From: Nocardioides flavus (ex Wang et al. 2016) | GTDB lineage: Bacteria; Actinomycetota; Actinomycetes; Propionibacteriales; Nocardioidaceae | Direction: 5' to 3' | Assembly: GCF_014653115.1 (NCBI RefSeq) | Contig: NZ_BNAD01000007.1 | Coordinates: forward strand, 62,001 to 126,000 | DNA: 64,000 nucleotides | In this document: positions 34,974 through 43,789 of the stretch, in pieces | How the letters are laid out: every line of letters begins with the position of its first letter | Position numbering within the stretch: position 1 is the first letter of the stretch | Program-made: the position numbers and the translations under genes | The notes under the pieces: model-generated | What the model saw: only the letters and a program-made list of their open reading frames with translations | The model's database searches: none | What the model was told of the DNA's origin: nothing

Positions 34974-36469
34974 CCAACCTCGTCAGCATCCTCACCACTT
35001 CAGCGGATCGCCACGGCCATCGTCCGGCGATCCGGCTCGACGACGTGGTGCTCAGCCACGCCGAGCTCGACGACCTCAGCGCCCGCGCCGCGGGCTGGCT
35101 GCGCGGGAGTGGGGTCGAGCCCGGCGACCGCGTCGGGCTCATGCTGCCCAACATCGTGCCGTTCGCGGTCCTCTACTACGCAGTGCTGCGTGCCGGAGCG
35201 ATCGTCGTCCCGATGAACCCGCTGCTCAAGGCGAGGGAGGTCGAGCACCACCTGCGGGACTCCGGTGCCCGGCTGGTGCTCGTGTCCACCCAGGCCGCTC
35301 CCGAGGCGCAGGCCGCTGCGAGGGGGACCGGCGCGGAGGTCGTGGTGGCGGACGACGGCCTCGTGGCCGGCCTGGGTGACCTCGACGCCGACCTCGCGCC
35401 GGTGGCGCGGGCTGACGACGACACCGCGGTGATCCTCTACACCTCCGGCACCACCGGCTCGCCCAAGGGCGCCCAGCTCACGCACGCCAACCTGCGCCTC
35501 AACGCGCTCGGGTTCGGCGGACTCATCGGCCTGACCGAGCAGGACGTGGTGATGGGCAGCCTGCCGCTGTTCCACGCGTTCGGGCAGAGCAACTGCCTCA
35601 ACGCGTCCGTCGCGGTCGGGGCCTGCTTGACCCTGGTGCCACGCTTCGAGGCCGAAGCGGCACTGCGGCTCGTCGAGCGCGACCGGGTGACCGTCTTCGC
35701 CGGTGTACCGACGATGTACGTCACCATGCTCCAGGCGGGCGCCGAGGGCGCGGACACGTCCAGCCTCCGGGTCTGCGTCTCCGGTGGCGCCTCGTTGCCG
35801 GTGGAGGTGCTGCGCGGCGTCGAGGAGACGTTCGGGGCGCCGATCCTGGAGGGCTACGGCCTGTCCGAGACCTCGCCCACCGCCACGTTCAACCGCCCGG
35901 GCCGGGCGAAGGTCGGTTCGATCGGGATCCCGATCGACGGCGTCGAGGTGAGGCTCGTGGACCGCAACGGCGACGAGGTGGGCCCCGGTGAGGTCGGGGA
36001 GATCGTGATCCGCGGCCACAACGTGATGAAGGGCTACTGGGGCAGGCCCCGCGCCACTGCGGACGCCGTCGTCGACGGATGGTTCCACAGCGGCGACCTG
36101 GCCACCCGCGACGAGGACGGCTTCTACTACGTCGTCGACCGCAAGAAGGACCTGATCATCCGCGGTGGCTTCAACGTCTACCCGCGCGAGATCGAGGAGG
36201 TCCTGTACGCCCATCCAGCAGTCCTCGAGGCCGCGGTCGTCGGCGTGCCGCACCCCACCCTCGGCGAGGAGGTCGCCGCGGCCGTCACGCTGCGCCCGGC
36301 GTACGTCGTCAGTGCCGAGGAGCTCCGCGACCACGTGAAGGCCCGGGTGGCGGCGTACAAGTATCCGCGCCACGTCTGGGTGATGGAGGCGCTGCCCAAG
36401 GGGCCCACCGGGAAGATCCTCAAGCGGGACATCCACGCCCCGGAGGCCGTCACCGCGTCGGCGGGCTGA
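34970..36469 (+). CDS. Long-chain acyl-CoA ligase (AMP-forming)
   Basis: A protein of 499 residues of the ANL superfamily. The P-loop is ILYTSGTTGSPKGAQLTH, the A5 motif YGLSETSPTATFN, the A7 region GWFHSGDLATRDEDG, and the C-terminal catalytic Lys is in KGPTGKILKRD. It activates a fatty or hydroxy acid to its CoA ester. Coupled to phaC by ATGA, it may supply the synthase with precursors. Its last 20 bases overlap the end of the convergent hydrolase gene. Confidence 0.92.
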   Translation: MTNLVSILTTSADRHGHRPAIRLDDVVLSHAELDDLSARAAGWLRGSGVEPGDRVGLMLPNIVPFAVLYYAVLRAGAIVVPMNPLLKAREVEHHLRDSGARLVLVSTQAAPEAQAAARGTGAEVVVADDGLVAGLGDLDADLAPVARADDDTAVILYTSGTTGSPKGAQLTHANLRLNALGFGGLIGLTEQDVVMGSLPLFHAFGQSNCLNASVAVGACLTLVPRFEAEAALRLVERDRVTVFAGVPTMYVTMLQAGAEGADTSSLRVCVSGGASLPVEVLRGVEETFGAPILEGYGLSETSPTATFNRPGRAKVGSIGIPIDGVEVRLVDRNGDEVGPGEVGEIVIRGHNVMKGYWGRPRATADAVVDGWFHSGDLATRDEDGFYYVVDRKKDLIIRGGFNVYPREIEEVLYAHPAVLEAAVVGVPHPTLGEEVAAAVTLRPAYVVSAEELRDHVKARVAAYKYPRHVWVMEALPKGPTGKILKRDIHAPEAVTASAG

Positions 36470-37382
36470 CCCCCTCGCGGGTCTCCTCGGCGGCCCTGGC
36501 GTGGGCGACGATCTCGTCGACGAGCTGCGCCCACAGCGGCTCGGGCAGGTTGTGCCCCATCCCCGCGACCACGACGAGCCGCGCACCCGGGACCGCGTCC
36601 GCGGTCGCCCGTCCGCCGTCCACCTGGACCAGTGGGTCGTCCTCACCGTGGATGACCAGGGTCGGGACGTCGAGCGCGCGGAGGCCGGGCGTACGGTCCG
36701 GTGACACCACGATCGCGGCGAACTGCCGCGCCACGCCAGCAGCGTCGTGGCCGCGTGCGAAGGCCCGGCGCGCCACCTCCGCGAGGCGAACCTCGTCCAG
36801 TGGGTAGCCGGGGGAGCCGATCACCCGGTAGACGTCGAGCGCCCGCTCCGCGGCAGTGTCCGCGTCCGTCGGCGGCGGGAGAAAGAGTGCCGCCATCGCC
36901 TCGGGCCGGGCCGCGCCGACGTCGCGGGACGTGGTGGACATGATCGAGGTCAGGCTGCGGACACGGTGAGCGTGCCCGATGGCGAGCTGCTGGGCGATCA
37001 TCCCGCCCATGGAGGCGCCGACGACGTGCGCAGAGTCCAGGCCGAGGGCATCGAGGAGCCCGTCGACGTCGCGGGCCATGTCGAGCAGGGTGTACGGCGG
37101 GGGAGCGGCGGTCGGATCGCCGCTCACCAGGGCGCCCAGGTCGGGGACGCCGGCGTCGGCGAGATGGGTGGACAGCCCGACGTCCCGGTTGTCGAACCGG
37201 ATGACGTGGAACCCGTGGTCCGCGAGCCGGGCACAGAACCGTTCGTCCCAGCCCAGCATCTGCGTGGCCAGGCCCATCACGAGCAGGAGGGGCGGGTCGG
37301 CGCGGTCGCCGAAGCACTCGTAGGCGATCTTGACGTCGCCGACGGTCACCTGCTTCACCTGGTCGGTCGTGGGGTCGGTCAT
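36450..37382 (-). CDS. Alpha/beta hydrolase
   Basis: A protein of 310 residues. The elbow VVGASMGGMIAQQLAIGH carries the Ser, VIHGEDDPLVQ the Asp, and AGMGHNLPEP the His. FDNRDVGLSTHL is common in this esterase/lactonase group. I chose the ATG at 37382. It is divergent from the chn operon with about 200 bp between, which holds operator copy 3. It could act on esters or lactones from the same pathway; the substrate is unknown. Confidence 0.88.
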   Translation of the reverse strand: MTDPTTDQVKQVTVGDVKIAYECFGDRADPPLLLVMGLATQMLGWDERFCARLADHGFHVIRFDNRDVGLSTHLADAGVPDLGALVSGDPTAAPPPYTLLDMARDVDGLLDALGLDSAHVVGASMGGMIAQQLAIGHAHRVRSLTSIMSTTSRDVGAARPEAMAALFLPPPTDADTAAERALDVYRVIGSPGYPLDEVRLAEVARRAFARGHDAAGVARQFAAIVVSPDRTPGLRALDVPTLVIHGEDDPLVQVDGGRATADAVPGARLVVVAGMGHNLPEPLWAQLVDEIVAHARAAEETREGVSPPTR

Positions 37383-37441
37383 GGGGTCGCTCCTCGGGTC
37401 GGTGGTCCCGCGAGCCTCTCCCGCGACGGGTCCGAGTGAGG

Positions 37442-37458
37442 TGTTCCACATCGGAACA
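37442..37458. promoter_or_regulatory. Operator copy 3 (perfect palindrome TGTTCC-N5-GGAACA) upstream of the chn operon
   Basis: TGTTCCACATCGGAACA is perfectly symmetrical. CCTAG with TAGTGT (37481-37486, -10-like) follows after 20 bp, and the chn esterase starts 125 bp downstream. See copies 1 and 2 at 19652 and 33445. Confidence 0.72.
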
Positions 37459-37583
37459 GGTTGTGCCCTTCGGACGAACCTAGTGTCGCTGATCACACCA
37501 GCACTGGGGATGGCGGGAAGCCCGCCGGCCGCGACAGACAGCACGTGGCCAAGACCCAGCCCATCCTAGGAAGAAGAAGTGAC

Positions 37584-38498
37584 ATGAGTGATCAGCAGTC
37601 CGTCGTCGGAGTCGAGCAGGACCCCCTGAAGGAGCTGTACGCCGACTGGTCCGAGATCCTCGGGACCGCCGAGAACCTCACCATCCGCCTGTTCCGCAGC
37701 ATCTTCGACGAGTGGCACCAGCCCACCGCCGAGCCCACCGACGTGACGTACGCCGAGGGCACCGTCGGCGGCGTGCCGGGCATCTGGTGCTACCCCGAGG
37801 GCGCCGACAGCTCCAAGGTGCTCCTCTACACGCACGGTGGCGGGTTCGCCGTCGGTTCGGCCTCCAGCCACCGCAAGCTCGCCGGCCACTTCGCCAAGGC
37901 GCTCGGCGTGACCTCCTTCGTCCTCGACTACCGCCGCGCTCCCGAGCACCCGCACCCGGCCGGCCTCGAGGACGCCGTCTCCGTGTTCGAGGCGTTGGTC
38001 GAGAGCGGCATCGCGCCCGAGGACGTCACCACCATCGGCGACTCGGCCGGCGGCAACCTCGCCGTCGCCGCGGCCCTGTCCCTCAAGGAGCAGGGCAAGC
38101 CGCTCCCCGGCGCTGTCATCGCGTTGTCCCCGTGGCTCGACATGGAGAACAAGGGCGAGACCCTGGTCACCAACGACGCCACCGACGCACTCATCACGGT
38201 CGGGCTCCTCGAGGGCATGATCGCCGGCGTCCTCGGCGACCGGACCAGCCCCTCTGCGCCCCTGGCCAACCCGCTGTACGGCGACTACACCGGCTTCCCG
38301 CGGCTCTACATCACCGCAGGTGGCGCGGAGTCCCTGCTCGACAACGCCACCCGGCTCAACGACCTGGCCACAGACGCCGGCGTCGACGTGACCCTGTCCG
38401 TCGTGGACGGCCAGCAGCACGTGTTCCCGTTCAACGCCGGCCACACCGCCGCCGCGGACGACCAGATCGCTGCCATCGCGAAGTGGTTCGCCGGCTGA
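37584..38498 (+). CDS. chnC: Esterase of the hormone-sensitive-lipase family, probable caprolactone hydrolase
   Basis: A protein of 304 residues. The oxyanion-hole motif YTHGGGFAVGSASSH, the Ser in TIGDSAGGNLAVAAAL, then the Asp (SLLDNATRL or nearby) and His in DGQQHVFPFN give the HSL pattern. It heads the operon that continues with cyclohexanone monooxygenase, alcohol and aldehyde dehydrogenases. This gene order is that of chn clusters, where ChnC opens the lactone ring. The assignment rests on context plus family. Confidence 0.85.
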   Translation: MSDQQSVVGVEQDPLKELYADWSEILGTAENLTIRLFRSIFDEWHQPTAEPTDVTYAEGTVGGVPGIWCYPEGADSSKVLLYTHGGGFAVGSASSHRKLAGHFAKALGVTSFVLDYRRAPEHPHPAGLEDAVSVFEALVESGIAPEDVTTIGDSAGGNLAVAAALSLKEQGKPLPGAVIALSPWLDMENKGETLVTNDATDALITVGLLEGMIAGVLGDRTSPSAPLANPLYGDYTGFPRLYITAGGAESLLDNATRLNDLATDAGVDVTLSVVDGQQHVFPFNAGHTAAADDQIAAIAKWFAG

Positions 38499-38545
38499 TC
38501 AGCCGGACACCCCTGCGCTCCCCACCCACAGACACGGAGACACCC

Positions 38546-40198
38546 ATGACCACCACGACCACGACCGGGCCGCGCCCGGACGCCACCACCCACGTCGACT
38601 ACGACGCCATCGTCATCGGCGCCGGCTTCGGCGGGATCTACATGCTGCACAAGCTGCGCAACGAGCTCGGCCTCTCGGTGCGTGCGTACGACCGCGCCGG
38701 CGGCGTGGGCGGTACCTGGTACTGGAACCGCTACCCCGGCGCGCTGTCCGACACCGAGGGCTTCGTCTACCGCTACTCCTTCGACAAGGACCTGCTCCAG
38801 GACTACGACTGGAACACCCGCTACCTCAAGCAGGCCGACATCCTGGCCTACCTCGAGCACGTCGTGGAGCGCTTCGACCTCGCGAAGGACATCCAACTCG
38901 AGACCGGGATCGCGGCTGCCGTCTTCGACGAGGCCACGAACCGCTGGACGGTCACCACCGAGCAGGGCGAGACCGTCACCGCGACGTACGTCGTGACCGC
39001 GCTGGGTCTGCTCTCCAAGATCAACATGCCGAACATCCCGGGCATCGAGACCTTCGCCGGCGACATCATCCACACCGGCGCCTGGCCCGACGAGCACGAG
39101 TTCGCGGGCAAGCGGGTTGGTGTCATCGGCAACGGCTCCACCGGTCAGCAGGTCATCTCGGCGGTGGCCCCGGAGGTCGAGCACCTGACGGTGTTCATGC
39201 GGACCCCGCAGTACAGCGTGCCGGCGGGCGACCGGCCCATGACCGCCGACGAGGTGTCGTCCATCAAGGGTGACTTCGACTCCATCTGGGACCAGGTCCG
39301 CAGCTCGGTGGTGGCCTTCGGCTTCGAGGAGAGCGCCGTCCCGGCGATGAGCGTCTCCGAGGAGGAGCGCCAGCGCGTGTTCCAGGAGAACTGGGACATC
39401 GGCGGCGGTTTCCGGTTCATGTTCGGCACTTTCTGCGACATTGCGACCGACCCCGAGGCCAACGAGGCGGCGGCGGCCTTCATCCGGTCCAAGATCAAGC
39501 AGATCGTCAAGGACCCCGAGAAGGCGCGCATCCTCACCCCGACGGACCTCTACGCCCGCCGCCCGTTGTGCGCGAACCACTACTACGAGACGTTCAACCG
39601 CGACAACGTGTCGGTGGCCGACCTCAAGCAGCACCCGATCGTCGAGATCACGCCGGAGGGAGTGCGTACGGCCGACGGCAAGGTCCACGAGCTCGACGTG
39701 CTGATCCTGGCCACCGGGTTCGACGCCGTGGACGGCAACTACATGGCCATGGACCTGCGCGGTCGCGGGGGGCAGACGATCAACGAGGCCTGGGCGGACG
39801 CCCCGACCAGCTACCTCGGGGTCAGCACCAACGGGTTCCCCAACATGTTCATGATCCTCGGCCCGAACGGCCCCTTCACGAACCTGCCCCCGAGCATCGA
39901 GACCCAGGTCGAGTGGATCGGCAAGCTCGTCGCTGAGGCCCGCGAGCGCGGCGCCGCAGTCGAGCCGTCGGTCGAGGCCGAGCAGGCCTGGACCGAGACC
40001 TGCCAGACGATCGCCGACATGACCCTGTTCCCCCAGGTCGACTCCTGGATCTTCGGAGCCAACGTGCCCGGGAAGACCAAGACGGTGATGTTCTACATCG
40101 GCGGACTGGCCAACTACCGCGCCCAGCTCGACGAGGTCGAGGGAACCGGTTTCAAGGGATTCGAGTTTGCTCCCGCCGCCCAGCCGGCACTTGCCTGA
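38546..40198 (+). CDS. chnB: Cyclohexanone monooxygenase (Baeyer-Villiger, FAD/NADPH)
   Basis: A flavin monooxygenase of 550 residues, the usual size for CHMO. The FAD site is IVIGAGFGGIYMLHKL, then GGTWYWNRYPGALSDTEG. The BVMO fingerprint is FAGDIIHTGAWPD (F-x-G-x3-H-x3-W), and the NADPH site VGVIGNGSTGQQVI. The stretches EHLTVFMRTPQYSVP, VVAFGFEESAVPAMSVSEEE and LGPNGPFTNLPPSIETQVEW are close to those of known actinobacterial CHMOs, so I give the chnB name. It converts a cyclic ketone to a lactone. Confidence 0.93.
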   Translation: MTTTTTTGPRPDATTHVDYDAIVIGAGFGGIYMLHKLRNELGLSVRAYDRAGGVGGTWYWNRYPGALSDTEGFVYRYSFDKDLLQDYDWNTRYLKQADILAYLEHVVERFDLAKDIQLETGIAAAVFDEATNRWTVTTEQGETVTATYVVTALGLLSKINMPNIPGIETFAGDIIHTGAWPDEHEFAGKRVGVIGNGSTGQQVISAVAPEVEHLTVFMRTPQYSVPAGDRPMTADEVSSIKGDFDSIWDQVRSSVVAFGFEESAVPAMSVSEEERQRVFQENWDIGGGFRFMFGTFCDIATDPEANEAAAAFIRSKIKQIVKDPEKARILTPTDLYARRPLCANHYYETFNRDNVSVADLKQHPIVEITPEGVRTADGKVHELDVLILATGFDAVDGNYMAMDLRGRGGQTINEAWADAPTSYLGVSTNGFPNMFMILGPNGPFTNLPPSIETQVEWIGKLVAEARERGAAVEPSVEAEQAWTETCQTIADMTLFPQVDSWIFGANVPGKTKTVMFYIGGLANYRAQLDEVEGTGFKGFEFAPAAQPALA

Positions 40199-40292
40199 CC
40201 ACTCGGGTGGCGGCCGCCTCTGTGGCGGCCGCCACTCCTCTGGGCTCGACCTGTCGTCGATCCCGTCCATCCAACGAACATTGCGAGGAACC

Positions 40293-41363
40293 ATGCGCGC
40301 ATTCGCCGTACCCGAGCCCACCACCACCGACCTCGCCGAGATCGAGCTCCCCACGCCCACGCCCTCGGGCACTGAGGTGCTGCTGGAGGTCGTCCGCTCC
40401 GGGGTGTGCCACACCGACACCCACCTGCGAGCTGGCTACTACGACCTCGGCCGACGCGGCCAGATGCGCCTGACAGACCGGGGCGTTCCCTACCCCCTGG
40501 TCATGGGACACGAGGTCGTGGGAGTCGTGACCGCCGTCGGACCCGACGTCGAGGGCGTGGAGGTGGGCAGCACCCGGCTGGTCTACCCCTGGGTGGGCTG
40601 CGGTGAGTGTCCGCCATGCCTGGACGGACGTGAGAACGCGTGTCCGCGGGGCCGCAACATCGGCGTCGCACGAGCAGGCGGGTACGCCGAGCAGGTCCTC
40701 GTCCCGCACCCGCGCTACCTCGTCGACATCGAGGGGCTCGACCTCAGCTGGGCGGCCACGATGGCCTGCTCCGGGCTGACCGCCTACAGCGCTGCGCGCA
40801 AGGTCCTGCCGCTCCCCGCAGACGCGCCGATCGTGGTCATCGGGGTCGGGGGAGTCGGACTGACCGCCGTCGCGACCCTGAGCGCCCTCGGCCACCGTGC
40901 CATCTGCGCCGTGGACACCTCGGCGACCAACCTCGCGGCGGCCCAGGAGCTCGGGGCGTCGCACACCCTGACCTCGGTCGGCGACGACGTGGCCGCCAAG
41001 CTGCAGGCCACGACTGGTGGGCCCGTCGCAGCCGTCATCGACTTCGTCAACAACGAGCGCACCGCTCCCGTCGCCTTCGATGCCCTGGCCAAGGGAGGGC
41101 AGATGGTGCAGGTCGGCCTCTTCGGGGGAGAGCTGACGATCCCCACGGCGCTGCTGGCGCTGAAGATGATCACCATCCAGGGCAGCTTCGTCGGGACCCT
41201 GCCCGAGCTGCACGAGGTGGTCGAGCTCGCCAAGCGGGGCGACATCCCCCGCATCCCGGTCCACGACGCCCAGCTCGACCTCGTCGGAGTGACCGAGTCC
41301 CTCGACCGGCTCGCCGCCGGTGGAGTGACGGGTCGCATCGTGCTGAAGGGAGCAGGACAGTGA
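40293..41363 (+). CDS. chnD: Zinc-dependent alcohol dehydrogenase, probable 6-hydroxyhexanoate dehydrogenase
   Basis: A protein of 356 residues, matching the size of ChnD. The catalytic zinc site is GVCHTDTHLRAG and MGHEVVG; the four structural Cys are in CGECPPCLDGRENAC. The NAD site is VVIGVGGVGLTAVATL. A ribosome site (GAGGAA) precedes the ATG at 40293. It follows chnB by 94 bp and is coupled to the aldehyde dehydrogenase by a GTGA overlap. The substrate is inferred from gene order. Confidence 0.88.
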   Translation: MRAFAVPEPTTTDLAEIELPTPTPSGTEVLLEVVRSGVCHTDTHLRAGYYDLGRRGQMRLTDRGVPYPLVMGHEVVGVVTAVGPDVEGVEVGSTRLVYPWVGCGECPPCLDGRENACPRGRNIGVARAGGYAEQVLVPHPRYLVDIEGLDLSWAATMACSGLTAYSAARKVLPLPADAPIVVIGVGGVGLTAVATLSALGHRAICAVDTSATNLAAAQELGASHTLTSVGDDVAAKLQATTGGPVAAVIDFVNNERTAPVAFDALAKGGQMVQVGLFGGELTIPTALLALKMITIQGSFVGTLPELHEVVELAKRGDIPRIPVHDAQLDLVGVTESLDRLAAGGVTGRIVLKGAGQ

Positions 41364-42733
41364 GCAAGTACGTCTCGGTCGACCCGGCCACCGGTGCCGT
41401 GGTCAAGGAGTTCGACAGCATGACCGACTCCGAGGTGGACGCTGCCGTCGAGGCAGCCCACTCCGCCTACCTGTCGTGGCGGCACGCCGACCTCGGCGCA
41501 CGGACCGCGTTGCTCCAGAGGATCGCGGACCAGTACCGCGAGCACTCCGACGATCTCGCAGCCCTGATGGCCGCCGAGATGGGCAAGCCCGTCACCCAGG
41601 CCAGGGGCGAGATCGCGCTGGTCGCGTCGATCTTCGAGTACTACGCCACCACGGGCCCGGACTTCCTCGTCGAGGAGCAGCTCGACATCGCCGGCCAAGG
41701 CAGCGCCACCGTCGTGACGGAGCCCATCGGCGCGCTCGTCGGGATCATGCCGTGGAACTACCCGCACTACCAGGTCGCGCGGTTCGTGGCCCCGAACCTG
41801 CTCCTCGGCAACACGATCCTCCTCAAGCACGCGAGCAACTGTCCCCAGCAGGCCCTCCGTATCGCTGACCTCATCTCCGCCGCCGGTGCGCCGGTCGGCG
41901 TCTACCAGAACGTGTTCGCCACCAACGACCAGGTCGCGCAGATGATCGCGCATCCTGCCGTCCAGGGGGTCTCGCTGACCGGGTCCGAGCGAGCCGGGCA
42001 GGCCGTGGGCAGTGTCGCGGGGGCGCACATGAAGAAGTGCGTGCTCGAGCTCGGTGGTTCCGACCCGTTCATCGTCCTGGCGGACGCAGACGTGCCGAGC
42101 GCTGCTCGTGAAGCGGCGACCGGTCGGTTCGCCAACGCGGGCCAGGCGTGCACGTCCTCGAAGCGCATCCTCATCGAGGACGAAGTGTGGGACGAGTTCC
42201 TGGAGGAGTTCGTTGCCCAGGCGCGCCAGTGGACGCTCGGCGACCCGTCCTCGGCCGACACCAGGCTGGGCCCGATGGCCTCTGTCGCCGGAAGAGCCGA
42301 CCTCGAGGAGCAGGTGCAGGACGCCGTGGGAAAGGGTGCCGAGGTTCACCTCGGTGGCACCGTGCCGGACGGCCCCGGCGCCTACTACCCGGCAACGGTG
42401 CTCTCCGGCGTCGAGCCGACCATGCGTGCCTACCGGGAAGAGCTCTTCGGCCCCGTGGCGGTCCTCTACCGGGTGGCCTCGGCAGAGCAGGCGATCGCTG
42501 TCGCCAACGACTCGCCCTTCGGCCTCGGCGCAGCCGTGTTCGGCGGCGACGAGGCGAGGGCACGGGAGGTGGCCGACCGCCTCGAGGTCGGAATGGTGGG
42601 CATCAACACCACGGTCAAGAGTGCCCCCGACCTGCCCTTCGGCGGAGTCAAGGCCTCCGGCGTCGGGCGCGAGCTGGGTCGGTTCGGACTCGACGAGTTC
42701 GCCAACAAGAAGCTCGTCCGGAAGCTGAGGTAG
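41360..42733 (+). CDS. chnE: Aldehyde dehydrogenase, probable 6-oxohexanoate dehydrogenase
   Basis: A protein of 457 residues. The NAD-binding region is GIMPWNYPHYQVARF, the base Glu lies in CVLELGGSDPFIV, and the nucleophile Cys in FANAGQACTSSKRIL. It resembles succinate-semialdehyde dehydrogenases, as ChnE does. It starts with GTG overlapping the alcohol dehydrogenase stop. Product would be adipate, which the operon at 22.5-28.8 kb could then break down. Confidence 0.88.
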   Translation: MSKYVSVDPATGAVVKEFDSMTDSEVDAAVEAAHSAYLSWRHADLGARTALLQRIADQYREHSDDLAALMAAEMGKPVTQARGEIALVASIFEYYATTGPDFLVEEQLDIAGQGSATVVTEPIGALVGIMPWNYPHYQVARFVAPNLLLGNTILLKHASNCPQQALRIADLISAAGAPVGVYQNVFATNDQVAQMIAHPAVQGVSLTGSERAGQAVGSVAGAHMKKCVLELGGSDPFIVLADADVPSAAREAATGRFANAGQACTSSKRILIEDEVWDEFLEEFVAQARQWTLGDPSSADTRLGPMASVAGRADLEEQVQDAVGKGAEVHLGGTVPDGPGAYYPATVLSGVEPTMRAYREELFGPVAVLYRVASAEQAIAVANDSPFGLGAAVFGGDEARAREVADRLEVGMVGINTTVKSAPDLPFGGVKASGVGRELGRFGLDEFANKKLVRKLR

Positions 42734-42741
42734 GTCCCGTC

Positions 42742-43050
42742 ATGAGAGAGGCAGCTCCCAGCGTTCGACGGCGCGGTCGTGAGTTCCCGGTCCTGGGATC
42801 CGCCGATCTCGCGCCGTCCCCGAGCACGCTGACCGACTTCTTCGCGACGACGCCCGAGCGCCGAGCGTTCGTCGACGGCGAGGGCCGGCTGACGGGTACG
42901 ACCGGGCGGATCCATGCCAAGGCCATGGGCACCGGGACGACCGTGTGCGGCCGCAACGCGAGCTCGTGGGTCAAGTTCTGGGAGGTGCCGTTCTCGACCA
43001 TCCTGGTGAAGGCATGTCCGGACTGCCTCGAGGGCGTCCGCGAGTACTGA
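42742..43050 (+). CDS. Small hypothetical protein with a Cys cluster, end of the chn operon
   Basis: A protein of 102 residues, nine bases after chnE. Basic N-terminus, then VCGRNASSWVKFWEVPFSTI and a final ACPDCLEG. The Cys near residue 69 and the CxxC near the end could bind a metal. I do not recognise the family. Tight spacing suggests co-transcription with chn genes. Confidence 0.6.
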   Translation: MREAAPSVRRRGREFPVLGSADLAPSPSTLTDFFATTPERRAFVDGEGRLTGTTGRIHAKAMGTGTTVCGRNASSWVKFWEVPFSTILVKACPDCLEGVREY

Positions 43051-43123
43051 CACACGCCAACTGACCTTTGATCGCATCGCGCTCGACCGATCGTGTGCGC
43101 GGGCTGCCCTGGTAGGGATGCCG

Positions 43124-43156
43124 AGGCCCCGGGTCCCTGACGGGAGCCCGGGGCCT
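43124..43156. terminator. Two-way terminator between the chn operon and yceI
   Basis: AGGCCCCGGG and its complement CCCGGGGCCT, 13 bases apart, lie between convergent genes. TTGTC follows on the right. Confidence 0.8.
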
Positions 43157-43177
43157 TGTCGGTGTCGACGCCGTACG

Positions 43178-43789
43178 TCAGGCGTTCTTGATCGCGGAGA
43201 TGTCGAACTCGAGCTTGATCTTCTCGGAGACGAGGACGCCGCCGGTCTCGAGCGCGGCATTCCAGGTCAGGTCCCAGTCCTTGCGGTTGATCGTGGTCGC
43301 GCCCTCGAAGCCGACGCGGGTGTTGCCGAACGGGTCGACGGCGGTGCCGGTCTCCTCGAAGGGGATCGTGACGGACTTGGTGACGCCCTTGATGGTGAGG
43401 TCGCCGGTGATGGTCCACTCGGTGCCGTCGCGCTCGACCGAGGTCGAGGTGAAGGTGAGCTCGGGGTGGTTCTCGACGTCGAAGAAGTCGCCCGAGGTGA
43501 GGTGGCCGTCGCGGTCGGCGGTGCCGGTGGCGATGCTGGCGGCGCGGATCGTCAGGGCCACGCTCGAGGCTGCCGGGTTCTCGGCGTCGACGTGCGCGGC
43601 GCCGTCGAAGTCGCCGAACTGGCCGCGGACGGTGGTCACCATCGCGTGGCGTGCGGAGAAGCCGAGGCGGCTGTGGCTGGCGTCGATGGTGTAGTCACCG
43701 GTGAGCACCGACCCGGGGGTGGCCTCGGCGACGGCGACCGGGGTCGCGTCGGCGGGGGCGGTGGTGGGCTTGCGACGGAAGAAGGACAC
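43178..43789 (-). CDS. YceI family protein
   Basis: A lipocalin-like protein of 203 residues that probably binds a polyisoprenoid or similar lipid. TGDYTIDASHSRLGFSARHA and MVTTVRGQFGDFDG are the start of the domain, and GDLTIKGVTKSVTIPFEE the typical middle. A 30-residue Ala/Thr-rich leader precedes it, with no signal peptide. It stands alone. The function of the family in actinobacteria is not established. Confidence 0.92.
   Translation of the reverse strand: MSFFRRKPTTAPADATPVAVAEATPGSVLTGDYTIDASHSRLGFSARHAMVTTVRGQFGDFDGAAHVDAENPAASSVALTIRAASIATGTADRDGHLTSGDFFDVENHPELTFTSTSVERDGTEWTITGDLTIKGVTKSVTIPFEETGTAVDPFGNTRVGFEGATTINRKDWDLTWNAALETGGVLVSEKIKLEFDISAIKNA

Noticed and set aside
38306..40420. 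A 704-codon open frame on the minus strand
   Set aside because: Shadow of the cyclohexanone monooxygenase gene; no family signature.
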